Both the position numbers and the translations under genes were made by a program. 64,000 bases of DNA from Rana temporaria. Lineage: Eukaryota > Chordata > Amphibia > Anura > Ranidae. How positions within the stretch are numbered: position 1 is the first letter of the stretch; the number at the start of each line of letters is the position of its first letter. Of this stretch, positions 11,234 through 22,400 are shown one piece after another. The stretch covers positions 300,428,252 to 300,492,251 of the forward strand of contig NC_053491.1 of NCBI RefSeq assembly GCF_905171775.1, written 5' to 3'. Below the pieces are notes generated by a model. The model saw only the letters and a list, made by a program, of their open reading frames with translations, made no database searches and was not told the DNA's origin.

Positions 11234-12109
11234 TTAAAGCAGAGTTACGGCCACAATTTCACTTTTTAAATATAAATACCCCTGTAATACACAAGCTTAA
11301 TATATTCTAGTAAAGTTAGTCTGTAAGCTCTGGTTCACACTGGGCTGCAGGAGTGAAGCCGTGCGAGTTCAGCTGAACTCACATGATTTCACTCCCGCTG
11401 GCAGTCCCGATTTCGGCCGCGATTTAAGAGACATCTGTGCAGGTTTCTGCACAGATGTCTATGTAAATCGCCCCCCGAAATCGCAAAAAGTAGTACAGGA
11501 ACTACTTTTTGAAATCGGTGCAGCGCCGCAAATGCGGCATCGCACCGATTAAGACAGTGTCATTGCCGACAATTGCCGGCAAATGCCGCCGATTTGAGAT
11601 GCGATTTCACATGTGAAATCGCATCTCAAATCGAAGGAAATCATACCCAGTGTGAACCTGGGCTCAACTAAGGTCCGTTTTGTTAGGTTGTTACAGCATT
11701 TAGACACTTTATAAAATAGAAATTGACTGGGGCCATTAAGTGTGGGCATCATGAAGCCAGACTGTATGACTTCCTGGATTTCAGCCTTGCAGATCTCGCA
11801 CATGCTCAGTGCTGCACAAGCAGTGTCAGATCAGGTTTCAGCATCTGTGCTGTCCAAGTCACATGATTCTTTGAGACTGGGGAGTGCACAGACTCCTGGA
11901 AAGTTACACCCACTACATTCCCAGGAGTGTGTGCGGTGTAGGTTAGGAAGCATTAAGCACCTAGGTGCAGGAAGTGGAAAGATTAACTATTCTGCCTAGC
12001 AACAACACTTTGAAGGCATCTAAAAAAAAAAATTTTTCGTAAAGGACTAATGACATTTTTTTAAAACTACTGATGTAATGTTATATTTATGGGTGGAACT
12101 CCCCTTTAA
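11234..12109 (+). mobile_element. TTAA-flanked MITE in the recombinase gene
   Basis: TTAA at 11234-11237 and 12106-12109 bounds an insert whose ends read TTAAAGCAGAGTTACGG and, reversed, TTAAAGGGGAGTTCCACCC. TTAA duplications and TTAAAG ends fit Kolobok/T2 or piggyBac MITEs. There is no coding capacity. The interior 11325-11668 is another MITE; the rest, including 11669-12060, is unclassified spacer. Confidence 0.7.
11325..11668 (+). mobile_element. MITE with GGTTCACACTGGG termini
   Basis: The inverted terminal segments GGTTCACACTGGG (about 11332) and CCCAGTGTGAACC (about 11649) bound a strongly palindromic body with several perfect hairpins, such as the GACATCTGTGCAG inverted pair near 11430. 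Non-coding. It is nested in the TTAA MITE, four levels deep from MITE-1. A hAT affiliation is possible but the flanking duplication is unclear. Confidence 0.65.
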
Positions 12110-12596
12110 CTGGGAGGCAGTGCTACCTAGCTTTACATTACCTCCTAGGCAGGAAGAAGAACTGGACCTCAGACCTCTGGACATGGTCAACCTTTTCTCA
12201 ATTTACCTGCACCGGTCTCAACAAGTGCGCAAAACAGATTCCCTTTTCATCTTACCATCTGGGCCTTAAAGAGGACAAGCAGCTTCAACAAGAATAATCT
12301 CAACCTGGATCACCAAAGTAATAAAGCTCACGTACGAGAAACAAGGGCTGACGCCTCCGCAGGCAACGAGAGCTCATTCTACCAGAGGGGTGGCAGCCTC
12401 TTGGGCAGCATTTGCCAAAATTCCAGTTGAAGAAATATGCAGGACGGCTAGTTGGAGTTCCTGCAAGACCTTCGCTAGGCATTACAGTTTAGACGTGATG
12501 TCATCTAAGGCGTCTAGTTTCGGAAATGCCGTGGTATCGGCACCTTTTCAGGCAAAAGAAAAAAAAAAAGAAAAAAAAAAAGAAAAGAATAAATAT

Positions 12597-13349
12597 TGTA
12601 AACATTGGGGGTTTAGCTTAAGTGGTAAATGCGATTTAGAGAGTCCACAGCAGCCAGTTGTAAGATTTAAGGGCATGGCAACCCATTTTTATTAAAAGGA
12701 AACAAAATAAAAAGTCCATTCATAGGATTCCCACGCAGGGGTTCTTCTCCAATACAGTTCACAAACACAAAATGCCAAGCTTCCTGGCTCCTAGGCTTAC
12801 TTCAGCCTGGCTGTACCTGTTAAACCTTGGCCCACTCCTGGCCTCAACAGGATTCTCCAGTCTATTGTCTCCCCAAATTCAGGACTTCCTTCAGCCCCTC
12901 TTGGACTCACTAGCCACCCCAGGTCTACTAGCCTCTCAGTCCATCGGCACGAAGTCCCCCCCACACAAGGGATATAGTCTTGCAGGGTAGACAGACAGCT
13001 CCCCACACACAGGTCTGCCTTGCAGCAACAGCCAGCTACGCACACTCCACCTTCCTCTCCACTCTGTTCTCACCAGTACCTGATTATATTGGCTGTTTTC
13101 ACCTGAGCACCCAACCTGCTGGCTATTCCCAAGACCTGGACACAGGGCCGGAGATCCCATCCCGCCCAAGTCTCTGCAGGATCTCCAAACCACACGGCCC
13201 CATTCAAACTTAGCAAAACCCAGAGAAAGCTGCCAAAACAGTTTTCTCCGTTTTAAAGTTATGCTGTGAAGTTCTGCAGTCCACTGACATGCAGACTCTG
13301 TGTCCGTTTTTGCTGCGTTTTTATGGTGACCGGGACCCTCACTATTACA
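12597..13349 (-). repeat. 3' LTR of the Gmr1-like element
   Basis: 753 bases beginning TGTAAACATTGGGGG and ending CACTATTACA in plus orientation. It is nearly identical to 24548-25250 apart from about 50 extra bases near 13240-13290. The very high similarity suggests a fairly recent insertion. Confidence 0.85.
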
Positions 13350-13366
13350 TATCCCCCCCCTTTGTT
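13350..13366 (-). promoter_or_regulatory. Polypurine tract of the Gmr1-like element
   Basis: On the minus strand an AAAGGGGGGGGG run directly abuts the left LTR. This marks that LTR as the 3' one and fixes the element orientation. Confidence 0.65.
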
Positions 13367-16300
13367 TCGAACCCGAAGGGGGCGGAACACCAGCACACGT
13401 CATCAGGGTTGGGACACCTCTGTGCTGGCTGTCAGCCGCGTAGGCCCAACCCTTTTTTCGGGTGCGCTTCCAGGTAAGTACCCTGACTCTCCATGGGATC
13501 CCACTTTTTTCTATCCTACGATTTCTCCCTCTTCTGGGGTTCTTGGGCTTATTTGCTTTTCTCGGGGGAACTCTACCTTCCCTGATCCTACCTTTCAGCT
13601 TACAGAAGTAAGTTTTACCTTTCACCACATGACTTTCAGGTTCAAGAACCCCTCTTTGGTTACCCATGGCAACCACATTACTTTTGACAGCACCACTCAT
13701 TAGCAGATCAGACATTTCAATGTCAGCCAGTCCAACACAATCAGTGCCATCCATCTTAGTGCTTGGCAGAACTAGACCAGAGGAGGGACCACACACAGGT
13801 AAGTGACTACAACCCACAGGACCATAGCACAGCTCCACCTCACCTGTTGTCCGACACTCCATGGGTAACTGATCAAAACAAATGACACTGATCTACACAA
13901 CTACTTCTTTCTGATGTACACATTACATTGTTGCAGAAACCAACATTAGTACTTTCTCTCACAGCGTCTCCGGGTACTTGAAGTTGTACCTCTTTCTGAG
14001 TGATAGAAAGCATCTCTGCTAGTGCTGCATTTATTCTGGGCCCTTCCTTCTCATGAGGTTTAGCTGATGAGACAGTGTCTGTGCCCTCTACTGACTACTT
14101 CTCAGCTGCACCTCGGACTACACCAGCAGGGATGTTTCCAGTCACTACACCAGCCGGAGAGACCTTTGATGTCTCCAACAAGTCTGAGCACCTTCCATAC
14201 CACTCAGTAACTGGGAGCACCATCTTAGAGAACCTCAGGACTATTTGCCACACTGTTAATAAGCATTGGACCCACCAATACCACTCTTGATCAAAGTTTC
14301 CCTGCACAGCCTGTACCACCTGGCTCCACCTATTGGTACTACGCAGCACAACCTGGTCCGTCTGCGGTGAAAACACCCAAGTGTACAGCGAGTGCGTTTT
14401 TAACAACTCCAGCATTTCTAATAAGGTTTTTGTCATCTCTATGCAACCCATGTCTAAATACCAGACCTTTCTAGGGACTTTTTCCCTGTCCAAGACATGG
14501 AGGGACTCATCCACTGCAGGTTGAAAGGGTGAGACATATGAAGAGACCTCCACCTCCTGGGAGATACCCATCATCACTGCCTGTTGCTCCCCTTGAGCGC
14601 TGTCAGACACATGTCTCACACTCATCCTTTCTGCACCAGTGTCAATGAGCCTCTGCAGGTCATCACAAGTCACATTGTCACCTTGACACTTGCTATTACT
14701 TAGTTGCTGGGCTGTGGACAACACATCTGCTATGCCAGTGCCCTGAACTGTTCCTTCAAACTGGAGGGCATTAACCTTCGCAGGAGCAAACATGTACTTG
14801 AGCACCAGCTGATCTGCGATCCCTCCATTGGGCATAGCAGGTGTTATGTCCACCACATTATTTAGTATTGTGATTGCATTCTCATACCAACTATCCCAGT
14901 CCATTGTGGTTCCATCACCTGGTCTAGAAGACCCCACAGGAACCTGGGATTCACTAGCCAAAACATCATCTGTGTCACTTCTATACTTCTCACATTGGGA
15001 TGATACGTCTGACAAGGCAGGCTGTAATACATGCTTTTGCCCTACCTGCTCTGGGGTGCTACTGACACACACAGCTCTGCACTTTCAGCTTTTGCAGGCT
15101 GAATTAACCCCTTGACAACTGGGTTACACTTGGGGTTGTGGGGCTGCGCCCACACACACTCACTGTGTGACACAGTCTTCCCTTGTTTCATCAGAGTCGC
15201 ATAACAACCATCCTGGAAAACCTCTGGCTCCAACCCATGGGGACCCCATGAGACTTTCATGGACAATCCTGCGCTTCTGGTTGTCATGGGAGATATCCTA
15301 CTTCCATCATTGGTAGCAAACACATTTCCAGACACGACATTAAGGCCCCATACTCACGAGCAAACATGTCTGCTGAAACTGGCCCGCAGGCCAGTTTCAG
15401 CAGACATGTTTGGTCGTGTGTGGGCGCGAGCGGGCCGAATTCCAGCAAACATTTGCCCGCCGGGCCTTTTCCCAGCAGACAAATATTCCTGGACTTGTTT
15501 TAAAACAGTCCGCTGGAATTCTGCCCGCTCGGACATGTACGGTCGTCAGTACAGACCTACCGTACATGTCCAGGCGCCCGCCGTCCCTCGCATGCGTCGA
15601 ATGACTTCGACGCATGCGTGGAAGCATTTTAAAGGCGGGCCGCCCACGTCGCCGCGTCATTGTCGCGGCGACACCGCGTCATCGACGCGGCGACACCGCG
15701 GACACGCCCCGCGTATTGTTTACGCGCGGACTTCTGTACGATGGTGTGTACAACCATCGTACAGAAGCCCTCTGGCAGACATGTATGGTGAAAACGGTCC
15801 GACGGACCGCTTTCACCATACATGTTTGGTCGTGAGTACCCGGCCTTAGGGAAACACATTTTTCAATGTCATTATCACCAATACCATCACATTTTCCAAC
15901 ATTAACACTTTTGTCAGTATAACCATCAGCATTTTCATTACGTTTAGACATAACTTCTACTTTTGTGGATTGTCCATTACCCACCACAGCCTGTGAGCCT
16001 CTCCTCACAGAACCCTCTATATTTAAAGGGGAATATTTTGCTCCTTGGGCAGCTCCATAGCTGACCTGGGAAACGCTCTGCTTCATCACTGCAAGCTCAT
16101 TGGAGGTTTCCCTGGGCAACTTTGCAGCACCTGTCACTAGGGAACATGGCACAAAGACACTTTTGGTCACCCCTAGCTCAACTTTCCCAGCACTCTGCAG
16201 GATTATAGCAGGCGCATGCACAGTCCCCACGTCCATTTGAGTCTTTAACCTTGCCGTCAGCTGGGCTTCACCATATGCCACCCCACTGCTCTGGGTAGCA

Positions 16301-16379
16301 CACTGCAGCAAGTCTATGTCCATTTGTACTGCGGATCTCCCCACTGGACATACTCCCACTTCACTGGGATCAGAATAAT
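13367..16379 (-). pseudogene. Unrecognised polyprotein-like region of the LTR element
   Basis: Long minus-strand open stretches at about 12936-13862, 14095-15072 and 15849-16379 probably belong to one former coding region. The 3'-most has a basic segment (KANKPKNPRRGRNRRIEK) that could bind nucleic acid. The middle one is 325 codons with WDSWYENAITILNNVVD and many tryptophans near its end. The third joins, across the LINE, to the frame downstream of Gag at 23594-23797. No RT, RNase H, integrase, DTG/DSG protease or CCHC knuckle is recognised. Function is unknown. The MITE at about 15341-15848 interrupts it. Confidence 0.5.
15341..15848 (+). mobile_element. MITE with TAAGGCC...GGCCTTA ends
   Basis: The left terminus TAAGGCCCCATACTCACGAG is matched in reverse complement by CGTGAGTACCCGGCCTTA. 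The body contains repeated ACATGT palindromes and GC-rich CGCGGCGACAC repeats. Open frames of up to 196 codons across it read both ways and reflect the palindrome, not genes. It interrupts the LTR element's unknown coding region. Confidence 0.7.
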
Positions 16380-16394
16380 AAACTGAAACAGTCT

Positions 16395-17797
16395 GGTCCG
16401 GACGTACAACAGGGAGGACGTGTGGATGCTGAGCTCCACACAGACAGATTAGATCCACTGCCATCCTAGCCCTGTTTCTGGCTTTTTGGATCCCATCTCT
16501 GCAGCACCTACTTTGGAACACCCTCTGCTCCTACCCCAGCATTTTTTTCGACATCTTTGGGCAAAATATACCCCTCTGAGGCCTGTAGTGAGGTCCGATC
16601 CCCGCCGTCGCCATCTTGCGGCCTATACCTCCGGAGCGCTCCGTTCCTGCCTCCTGTGATCCGGGCATCAGAAAGGTTCCTCTACGCCTGAGAAGATCCC
16701 TACCTGTATTGGAGCAGTGGGACGCTGGATCACTTTGCTGTCCTTGCTGCAGCTGACGCCATCCATTGCTGTATCGCCGCCATCTTGAGGCCTGTGAAGC
16801 CTGGGATTCGCAGAGCTCGGGTGCCGCGCTCGGGGCCGTGAGATGAGCGGCAACCACCTCCGGACCATACCGCAACAACTCCCTTTGAGGTAGGCTACTC
16901 GGGGACGTTTTCCAGGTGAGACGATCGCGGACCCTCCAGCCATCCGAAAATTTAGGCCGCGGCTTGGGCCTACACGCGGCGACCGGATCCTGTGCCAAAT
17001 TACCAACTCAGCACTGACCCTGCCCTCAGCTGCGCATCCCTGGCTGGTTACCCCTCCGCAGACCTAACCCTATGTGCCATCCGGGATCTGCTCCCTGATC
17101 TAGACTGTCCCCTGGAGACATCTGCAGGCCCTGGTAAGTTACGGCGGCCATCTTGGTACACCCCAGTGGCCTTTCTACCTGAAATACATCTCCATCCATC
17201 CCCGGAGGCACCCTGGCTCACCGACCTAAGATCCTGGACTGGCCCATTAAGTAGTCACCCACCCGCTACAGTCTGCAGCCCTAGATCTAAAAGCCTTGAC
17301 CCCAGGCAAACTCCAAGCTGCCTACACCTGTGGAGTCTTGGTCTGGCAACATGTAATCCCCAACAGGGTCTCTAACAAGCTTTTCTTCTCCTTATCTACA
17401 CAACTCTAGCTGGGGCATTGGTGCTGTGATTCACAGAAACTAACCATCTTATTTTCACTCATACGCTCCTTTTATTTTTGTGACCCTGTCCCGCCTCTTG
17501 TGCAATCGTACGGATTACCCGCGGACCCCCCCTGTGCTCTCCATTCACAATACCCCACAGAGGGAAGCACGCCTAGCATGTAAGATGACAGTCGCTTAAG
17601 ATGTAAGGCCCGACTTTTTTGCCCGCCTGTCCGATGCTCCCGCTCTGCATTATTAGCCTTTAATAGATCCGGGAGCCGTCTCATCAGCTTAGGGAACTTT
17701 GCAGCTACTTCCCGATTGTTATATGGGTAAGATTGGAAACCAACGGCATATCTACCAGAAACACATTCCACAGAACGCACTTCAGCTTTCCCAACCT
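16395..17797 (+). promoter_or_regulatory. LINE 5' UTR with three YY1-like motifs
   Basis: About 1.4 kb precede ORF1. The motif GCCATCTTG occurs three times on the plus strand, at 16610-16618, 16779-16787 and 17147-17155. This matches the core of the YY1 site, which positions transcription starts in mammalian L1. The region is GC-rich from 16600 to 17160. A promoter role is inferred. Confidence 0.5.
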
Positions 17798-18829
17798 ATG
17801 GATCGCTTCCTCAGGAAATCATCATCCCCGATCTCGGGGACCCCAGCGACTGACGTGGACTCGGCAGACGCCCTCCCGCTGGTTGACCCCACTCTATTTG
17901 TGGAAAACCTCCCACACAAGCAACGACCACCCGAACTTTCCACAATGTCATCACCAATTACTGTAGAGGTGCTGGACGCCAAACTGCAGACCTTACTTCA
18001 TAGCCTTACTCAAAACATTACTAAAGAAGTTGGCAAACTGGCGCATGAACTTAGGGGTGAGATTGACCAGTTAGGGGAACGGACAGACACTTTGGAATCT
18101 AAATTTGACAACATGATACAATATGTTCATGTCATAGAGGAAGAAAATGCTAATTTGAAAAACTTAGTCTCACAATTGCAGATACAACAAGAAGATCTTG
18201 AAAACAGGGAGCGCCGCCAGAACCTACGCATCCGCGGGGTTCCCGAGTCTATCCCAGATAAGGAAATCCGACCTTATCTTCTCGCCCTTTTTGTCACTCT
18301 GGCACCCCACATTCCTGACATAGACTGGCGCCTTGATAGAGCTCACAGATCGCTGGCTCCTAAGCCTCCCCCGGGAGCCAACCCCAGGGACATTATTGTA
18401 CGCTTCCATTTTTACGAAAGCAAAGAAGCCCTGACCATTGCTACCCGCAACAAGTCACGAGTTGATTTCAAGGGGGCAAAAATTCAAATCTTCAATGACC
18501 TATCACCCATTACATTGGCTAAACGCCGTGCTCTGCGCCCAGTCACCTCCCACTTGCAGCAGAATCAAGTTCCATATCGCTGGGGCTTTCCGTTCCGCCT
18601 GTCTGTTACCAAAGATGGATCGCAACATTCCATGAGAGATCTACAGGAATGCGAGGCTTTTATCCGGAACCTTGGTCTCCCCCCTATACCTGAGGAGGAC
18701 TTACAGATGCAGATCCCTGCTCCACGACCATTCTCTACGCCTGGGAGGATCTGGACCCCGGTACGTCAGAGGTCACGAAAGGCCCCAATCACTCCCCAGA
18801 GAGTTGGACAGTCCAAGGGCCCCACTTGA
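17798..18829 (+). CDS. LINE ORF1 protein (coiled coil + RRM)
   Basis: 343 codons from the ATG at 17798 (MDRFLRKSSS). Upstream in-frame codons from 17723 are also open, but MDRF gives the more usual L1 ORF1 start. Residues about 60-140 form a heptad-rich coiled coil (EIDQLGERTDTLESK). From about residue 140 the sequence reads NLRIRGVPESIPD and then DIIVRFHFYESKEALTIATR, the RRM and C-terminal domain of L1 ORF1 proteins. These trimerise, bind element RNA and act as nucleic-acid chaperones. The frame is intact. ORF2 begins 663 bases downstream. Confidence 0.88.
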   Translation: MDRFLRKSSSPISGTPATDVDSADALPLVDPTLFVENLPHKQRPPELSTMSSPITVEVLDAKLQTLLHSLTQNITKEVGKLAHELRGEIDQLGERTDTLESKFDNMIQYVHVIEEENANLKNLVSQLQIQQEDLENRERRQNLRIRGVPESIPDKEIRPYLLALFVTLAPHIPDIDWRLDRAHRSLAPKPPPGANPRDIIVRFHFYESKEALTIATRNKSRVDFKGAKIQIFNDLSPITLAKRRALRPVTSHLQQNQVPYRWGFPFRLSVTKDGSQHSMRDLQECEAFIRNLGLPPIPEEDLQMQIPAPRPFSTPGRIWTPVRQRSRKAPITPQRVGQSKGPT

Positions 18830-19492
18830 GACTATATGTCTGCTTCCCTCCATGCTTCATCTTTACGGATAGGTCATCATGCAGACCTATACCCTCCGGG
18901 ACTCCGGGCTCGGAGTCTGATTCTTTACATCCAATATGCCCCACGTAAGCGTTCTTTTTGTTTCTTTTTTGCTTACAAACCCATTCAAAAATAATATGTT
19001 GACAGTTCCCTATTTTTACATGTTTCTATGATGTTTGGACCGGGCTGGGCCTCAGTGACTACCCTTGCAGGCTACCGTGCCCCACCCTCAACATGGTCTT
19101 GAAATATGACCATGACCTCCTGAGGGGTTCCCCCCCCTCAGGCCTACCATCTAATTGGTATATACTTTTTTTCATTGTTTTCTTTTTTTTTTCTTTATGG
19201 ATCCTTTTTGATCCTACTCAAGGCTTACTCACTGCTGCTTTATTTCTATTTTCTTTTACCTCAATTTTTATTATTATTTTTTGCTGGCCTTATGTTTCTC
19301 ACATTTTTTTTTTGGTTCTAGGGTCCCTTTTTGACCCATGTTTGTTACCCAGGTATATATTTCAGTTATCACCTCATTGTCATTTGATTGTTCATAATAT
19401 TTTAGTTCTTAAGAATTATGCACCATGGTGTATATTTTTTTTTTTCTTCCGTTTCATGAATGTAATGTGTGCTATGCTCATACAGTTTAAAT
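18830..19492 (+). other. LINE inter-ORF spacer
   Basis: 663 bases, T-rich with many poly-T runs (19160-19300, 19430-19446). A 141-codon open frame at 19093-19518 is low-complexity and Phe-rich. I regard it as chance. How ORF2 is translated over such a long spacer is not evident from the sequence. Confidence 0.5.
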
Positions 19493-22400
19493 ATGGCTGT
19501 CAGTATGTTTTCATGTAATGTTAAAGGTCTGGGCTCCATCCGTAAACGCTGGTTGGCGTTGAAGGAGTTCAGATCCTCTGGGGCAGAGGTGATCATGGTT
19601 CAGGAGACACATTTCAAAGAAGAGGGTTCATTTAAGTTTGCTTCTAAACACTTCCCCACTGCTTTTGTAGCCTCCGACCCCTCTGGTAAGGCAGGGGTAG
19701 CTATTCTACTGAGACGCTCCTCTGCCATTCGTGTCAAATCCTCTTATTTAGATCCCCGAGGTAGGTTTATTCTCCTGAGCTGCAGTCACCAAAATACTTC
19801 CTTCACCCTTGCCAATGTATACGTGCCCAATTCAGGTCAGATTGGGTTTTTAGAGGACTTTTTTGAGAAACTTCAACCTTTTTCCCAACCCTTTATGGTT
19901 ATTGGAGGTGATTTTAACTTATGCATGTCACCAATCAAAGATAGATTTGCCCTCTTTGCAAAAGCCTCACCCCCCCAGGTTCAAAGGAACTCCTCCTCTT
20001 TCCGAAAATTGATACATGCCCATAACCTTTACGACACTTGGAGAGTGAAACACCCTACTGCTAAACAATTCACATTTTACTCCCCCCCTCACAAGCTATA
20101 TACAAGACTAGACCACTTTTTTGTCTCAGCGCCCTTATTGACTTATGTGGTCCACTCGGAGATTAGCCCAATCACTTGGTCTGATCACGCTCCCATAATA
20201 TTGGACCTCCTGTTAGCCAAACCTACGCCTAGACAATGTCATTGGCGTCTTAATGAATCTCTTCTCACCACATCTGATGTTCACCTCCATCTACAACAGA
20301 AACTGTCTGAATTCTTTGAACTCAATGAGGGCTCGGTCTCTGAAGTGTCCACCCTGTGGGAGGCCCATAAGGCTTTCTTCAGAGGGGAGTGCATTTCCTC
20401 TGGTTCCCGTCTTAAACGTGATCGAGAACATCAGAGGAAATCCCTTTTAGCTGAACTATCCAAAGCAGAAAAACTTTTGCTTACTCTCCCCACAGTGACA
20501 CGTCTTAGGACGGTAATTTCGTTACGTAATCGCATTAAGTCTCTAGACTCGACTAAACATGCTAAATCTTTACTTTGGTCCAAGCAAAAGTTCTATGATT
20601 ATGCTAACAAACCCCATAGGATGCTGGTTCATAAACTAAAACCGAGACCCACAACTTCTATCCCTGACTTTCTCTTACAGCCTGATGGTAACCCCACATA
20701 TTGTCCCCAAAATATGTCACGAATCTTCGGTGACTTTTACAAAAAACTATATAATTGCCTTTCCGTAGACCCTAATCCTCAGTTCACTCAAGAAAAATTT
20801 AATGCCTTTATAGAATCTCTGAAACTCCCTTCAATTTCTCCTGAAGACCGCGCGGGTCTAAATACTCCCATCACTGTTGAAGAACTCACTGCGGTCGTGA
20901 ATCAACTCCCATCCCACAAATCTCCCGGTCCTGATGGGTTACCCTACTCCTACTATAAGAGCTTCCTTTCGATCCTGACACCCCATATGGTTAAATTGTT
21001 CGCCTCTCTGATGTCTGGAACGATCCCCCACTCCCAATTTTTACACGCCTTTATAACGGTCATCCCGAAACCGGACAAAGATCCGTCACTACCGGATAAC
21101 TATCGCCCCATCGCCCTCCTAAATTCTGACTATAAAATATTTACAAAAATTCTGGCTAACAGACTGTCTCTACTCCTTCCCTCACTCATTCATAGGGACC
21201 AGGTAGGGTTTGTCCCCACTAGACATGCAGGAGACAACACTAGGCGTACTATTGACCTTATTGACTTACTAACTAAGACGAAGAAACCTGCCGTGATACT
21301 CAGTTTAGATGCCCAGAAGGCTTTTGACCGCCTGAATTGGTCATTTATGTTCGCTATTCTTTCCAGATACGGCTTCAATGGTCCCTTTATGCAAGCTCTA
21401 AAAGCGTTATATTCCACACCCACCTCTCAGGTCCAGTTGGCTTCTTATGTCTCCTCGCCATTTTCCCTGAGCAATGGTACTCGACAGGGGTGTCCCTTAT
21501 CTCCCCTACTTTTTGTCCTTAGTCTAGAGCCCTTGGCTGCGGCCATTCGCTCTCACCCAGATATAAAGGGGGTGACGTTGAGACATAGGGAATACAAACT
21601 GTCCCTGTTTGCCGATGACATCTTATTGACACTGACCCACCCCCATATTTCACTCCCCTTGCTCCATACCACTCTAAATCAATTTGGCAGTATTTCAGGT
21701 TTCAAAATTAACTCGACCAAGACTGAGGCCCTCCCTGTGAATGTATCGGCAGAAACACTCTCGAACCTAAAAGGAAACTTCAAATACAGATGGTGTTCTC
21801 AATCGCTCAAATACCTCGGAGTATACCTAACGCCCTCTTACCTTTCACTTTTTCAGGCTAACTTTCCTCCTTTGTTCACGGAAATTAATAGGTTGCTTAA
21901 GACCTGGACGAAGCTTCCCCTATCCCTTCTTGGGAGGATAAATGTCCTCAAAATGTCGGTAGTCCCTAAGCTCCTCTACCTTTTTGAGACCCTACCAGTG
22001 ATGGTCCCAATGTCCCAACTGAAATTACTCCAACGAAACTTTTTGAATTTCATATGGAATAACACATCCCATAGAATAGCTAGCACAGTTCTTTTTGCAG
22101 CCCGCGATGGTGGGGGTTTGGGGGCGCCCGACATAATCAAATATTATTATGCCACACACTTGAGAGCTATAGCCTCCTGGACGTCCAGGTGTGCACCTAA
22201 TAGGTGGTCAGAGATAGAGATGAGCATTACAGTCCCTGCCCACCCCTGTTGCATGTTGTGGCCGTCCTCTGACAAGTACATCTCCCAGCTGCGTAAAATC
22301 TGTTTAAACCCTATGCTGTTTACACTTTCAATCTGGAAAAGATGCTCTGTGAAATACCCTCTCTCATCCCCATGCTCTCCTTTAGTGAACATTATCTTTA

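Larger units (their letters stand above)
10636..12596 (+). pseudogene. DIRS tyrosine recombinase, split by a MITE
   Basis: This is an integrase of the phage tyrosine recombinase type that inserts the circular cDNA. The N-terminal core-binding part is at 10660-10950 (RKASTNVTYNRIWAKF). The box I Arg lies in TSARRVSELAAL near 11109. After the MITE at 11234-12109, the HxxR motif is in AHSTRGV (12374-12385) and the nucleophilic Tyr is in FARHYSL (12483-12485). An in-frame TAA at about 12267 breaks the second half. The two halves are in register if the MITE and one TTAA are taken as insertion. A poly-A/G run follows, and the LTR element at 12597 cuts off the 3' end. Confidence 0.85.

Noticed and set aside
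15259..15849. A 196-codon plus-strand frame
   Set aside because: It spans a palindromic MITE, and similar frames exist on the opposite strand. No domain is visible.
19093..19518. A 141-codon Phe-rich frame between LINE ORF1 and ORF2
   Set aside because: Low-complexity poly-T sequence. L1/Tx1 elements have no third protein here.
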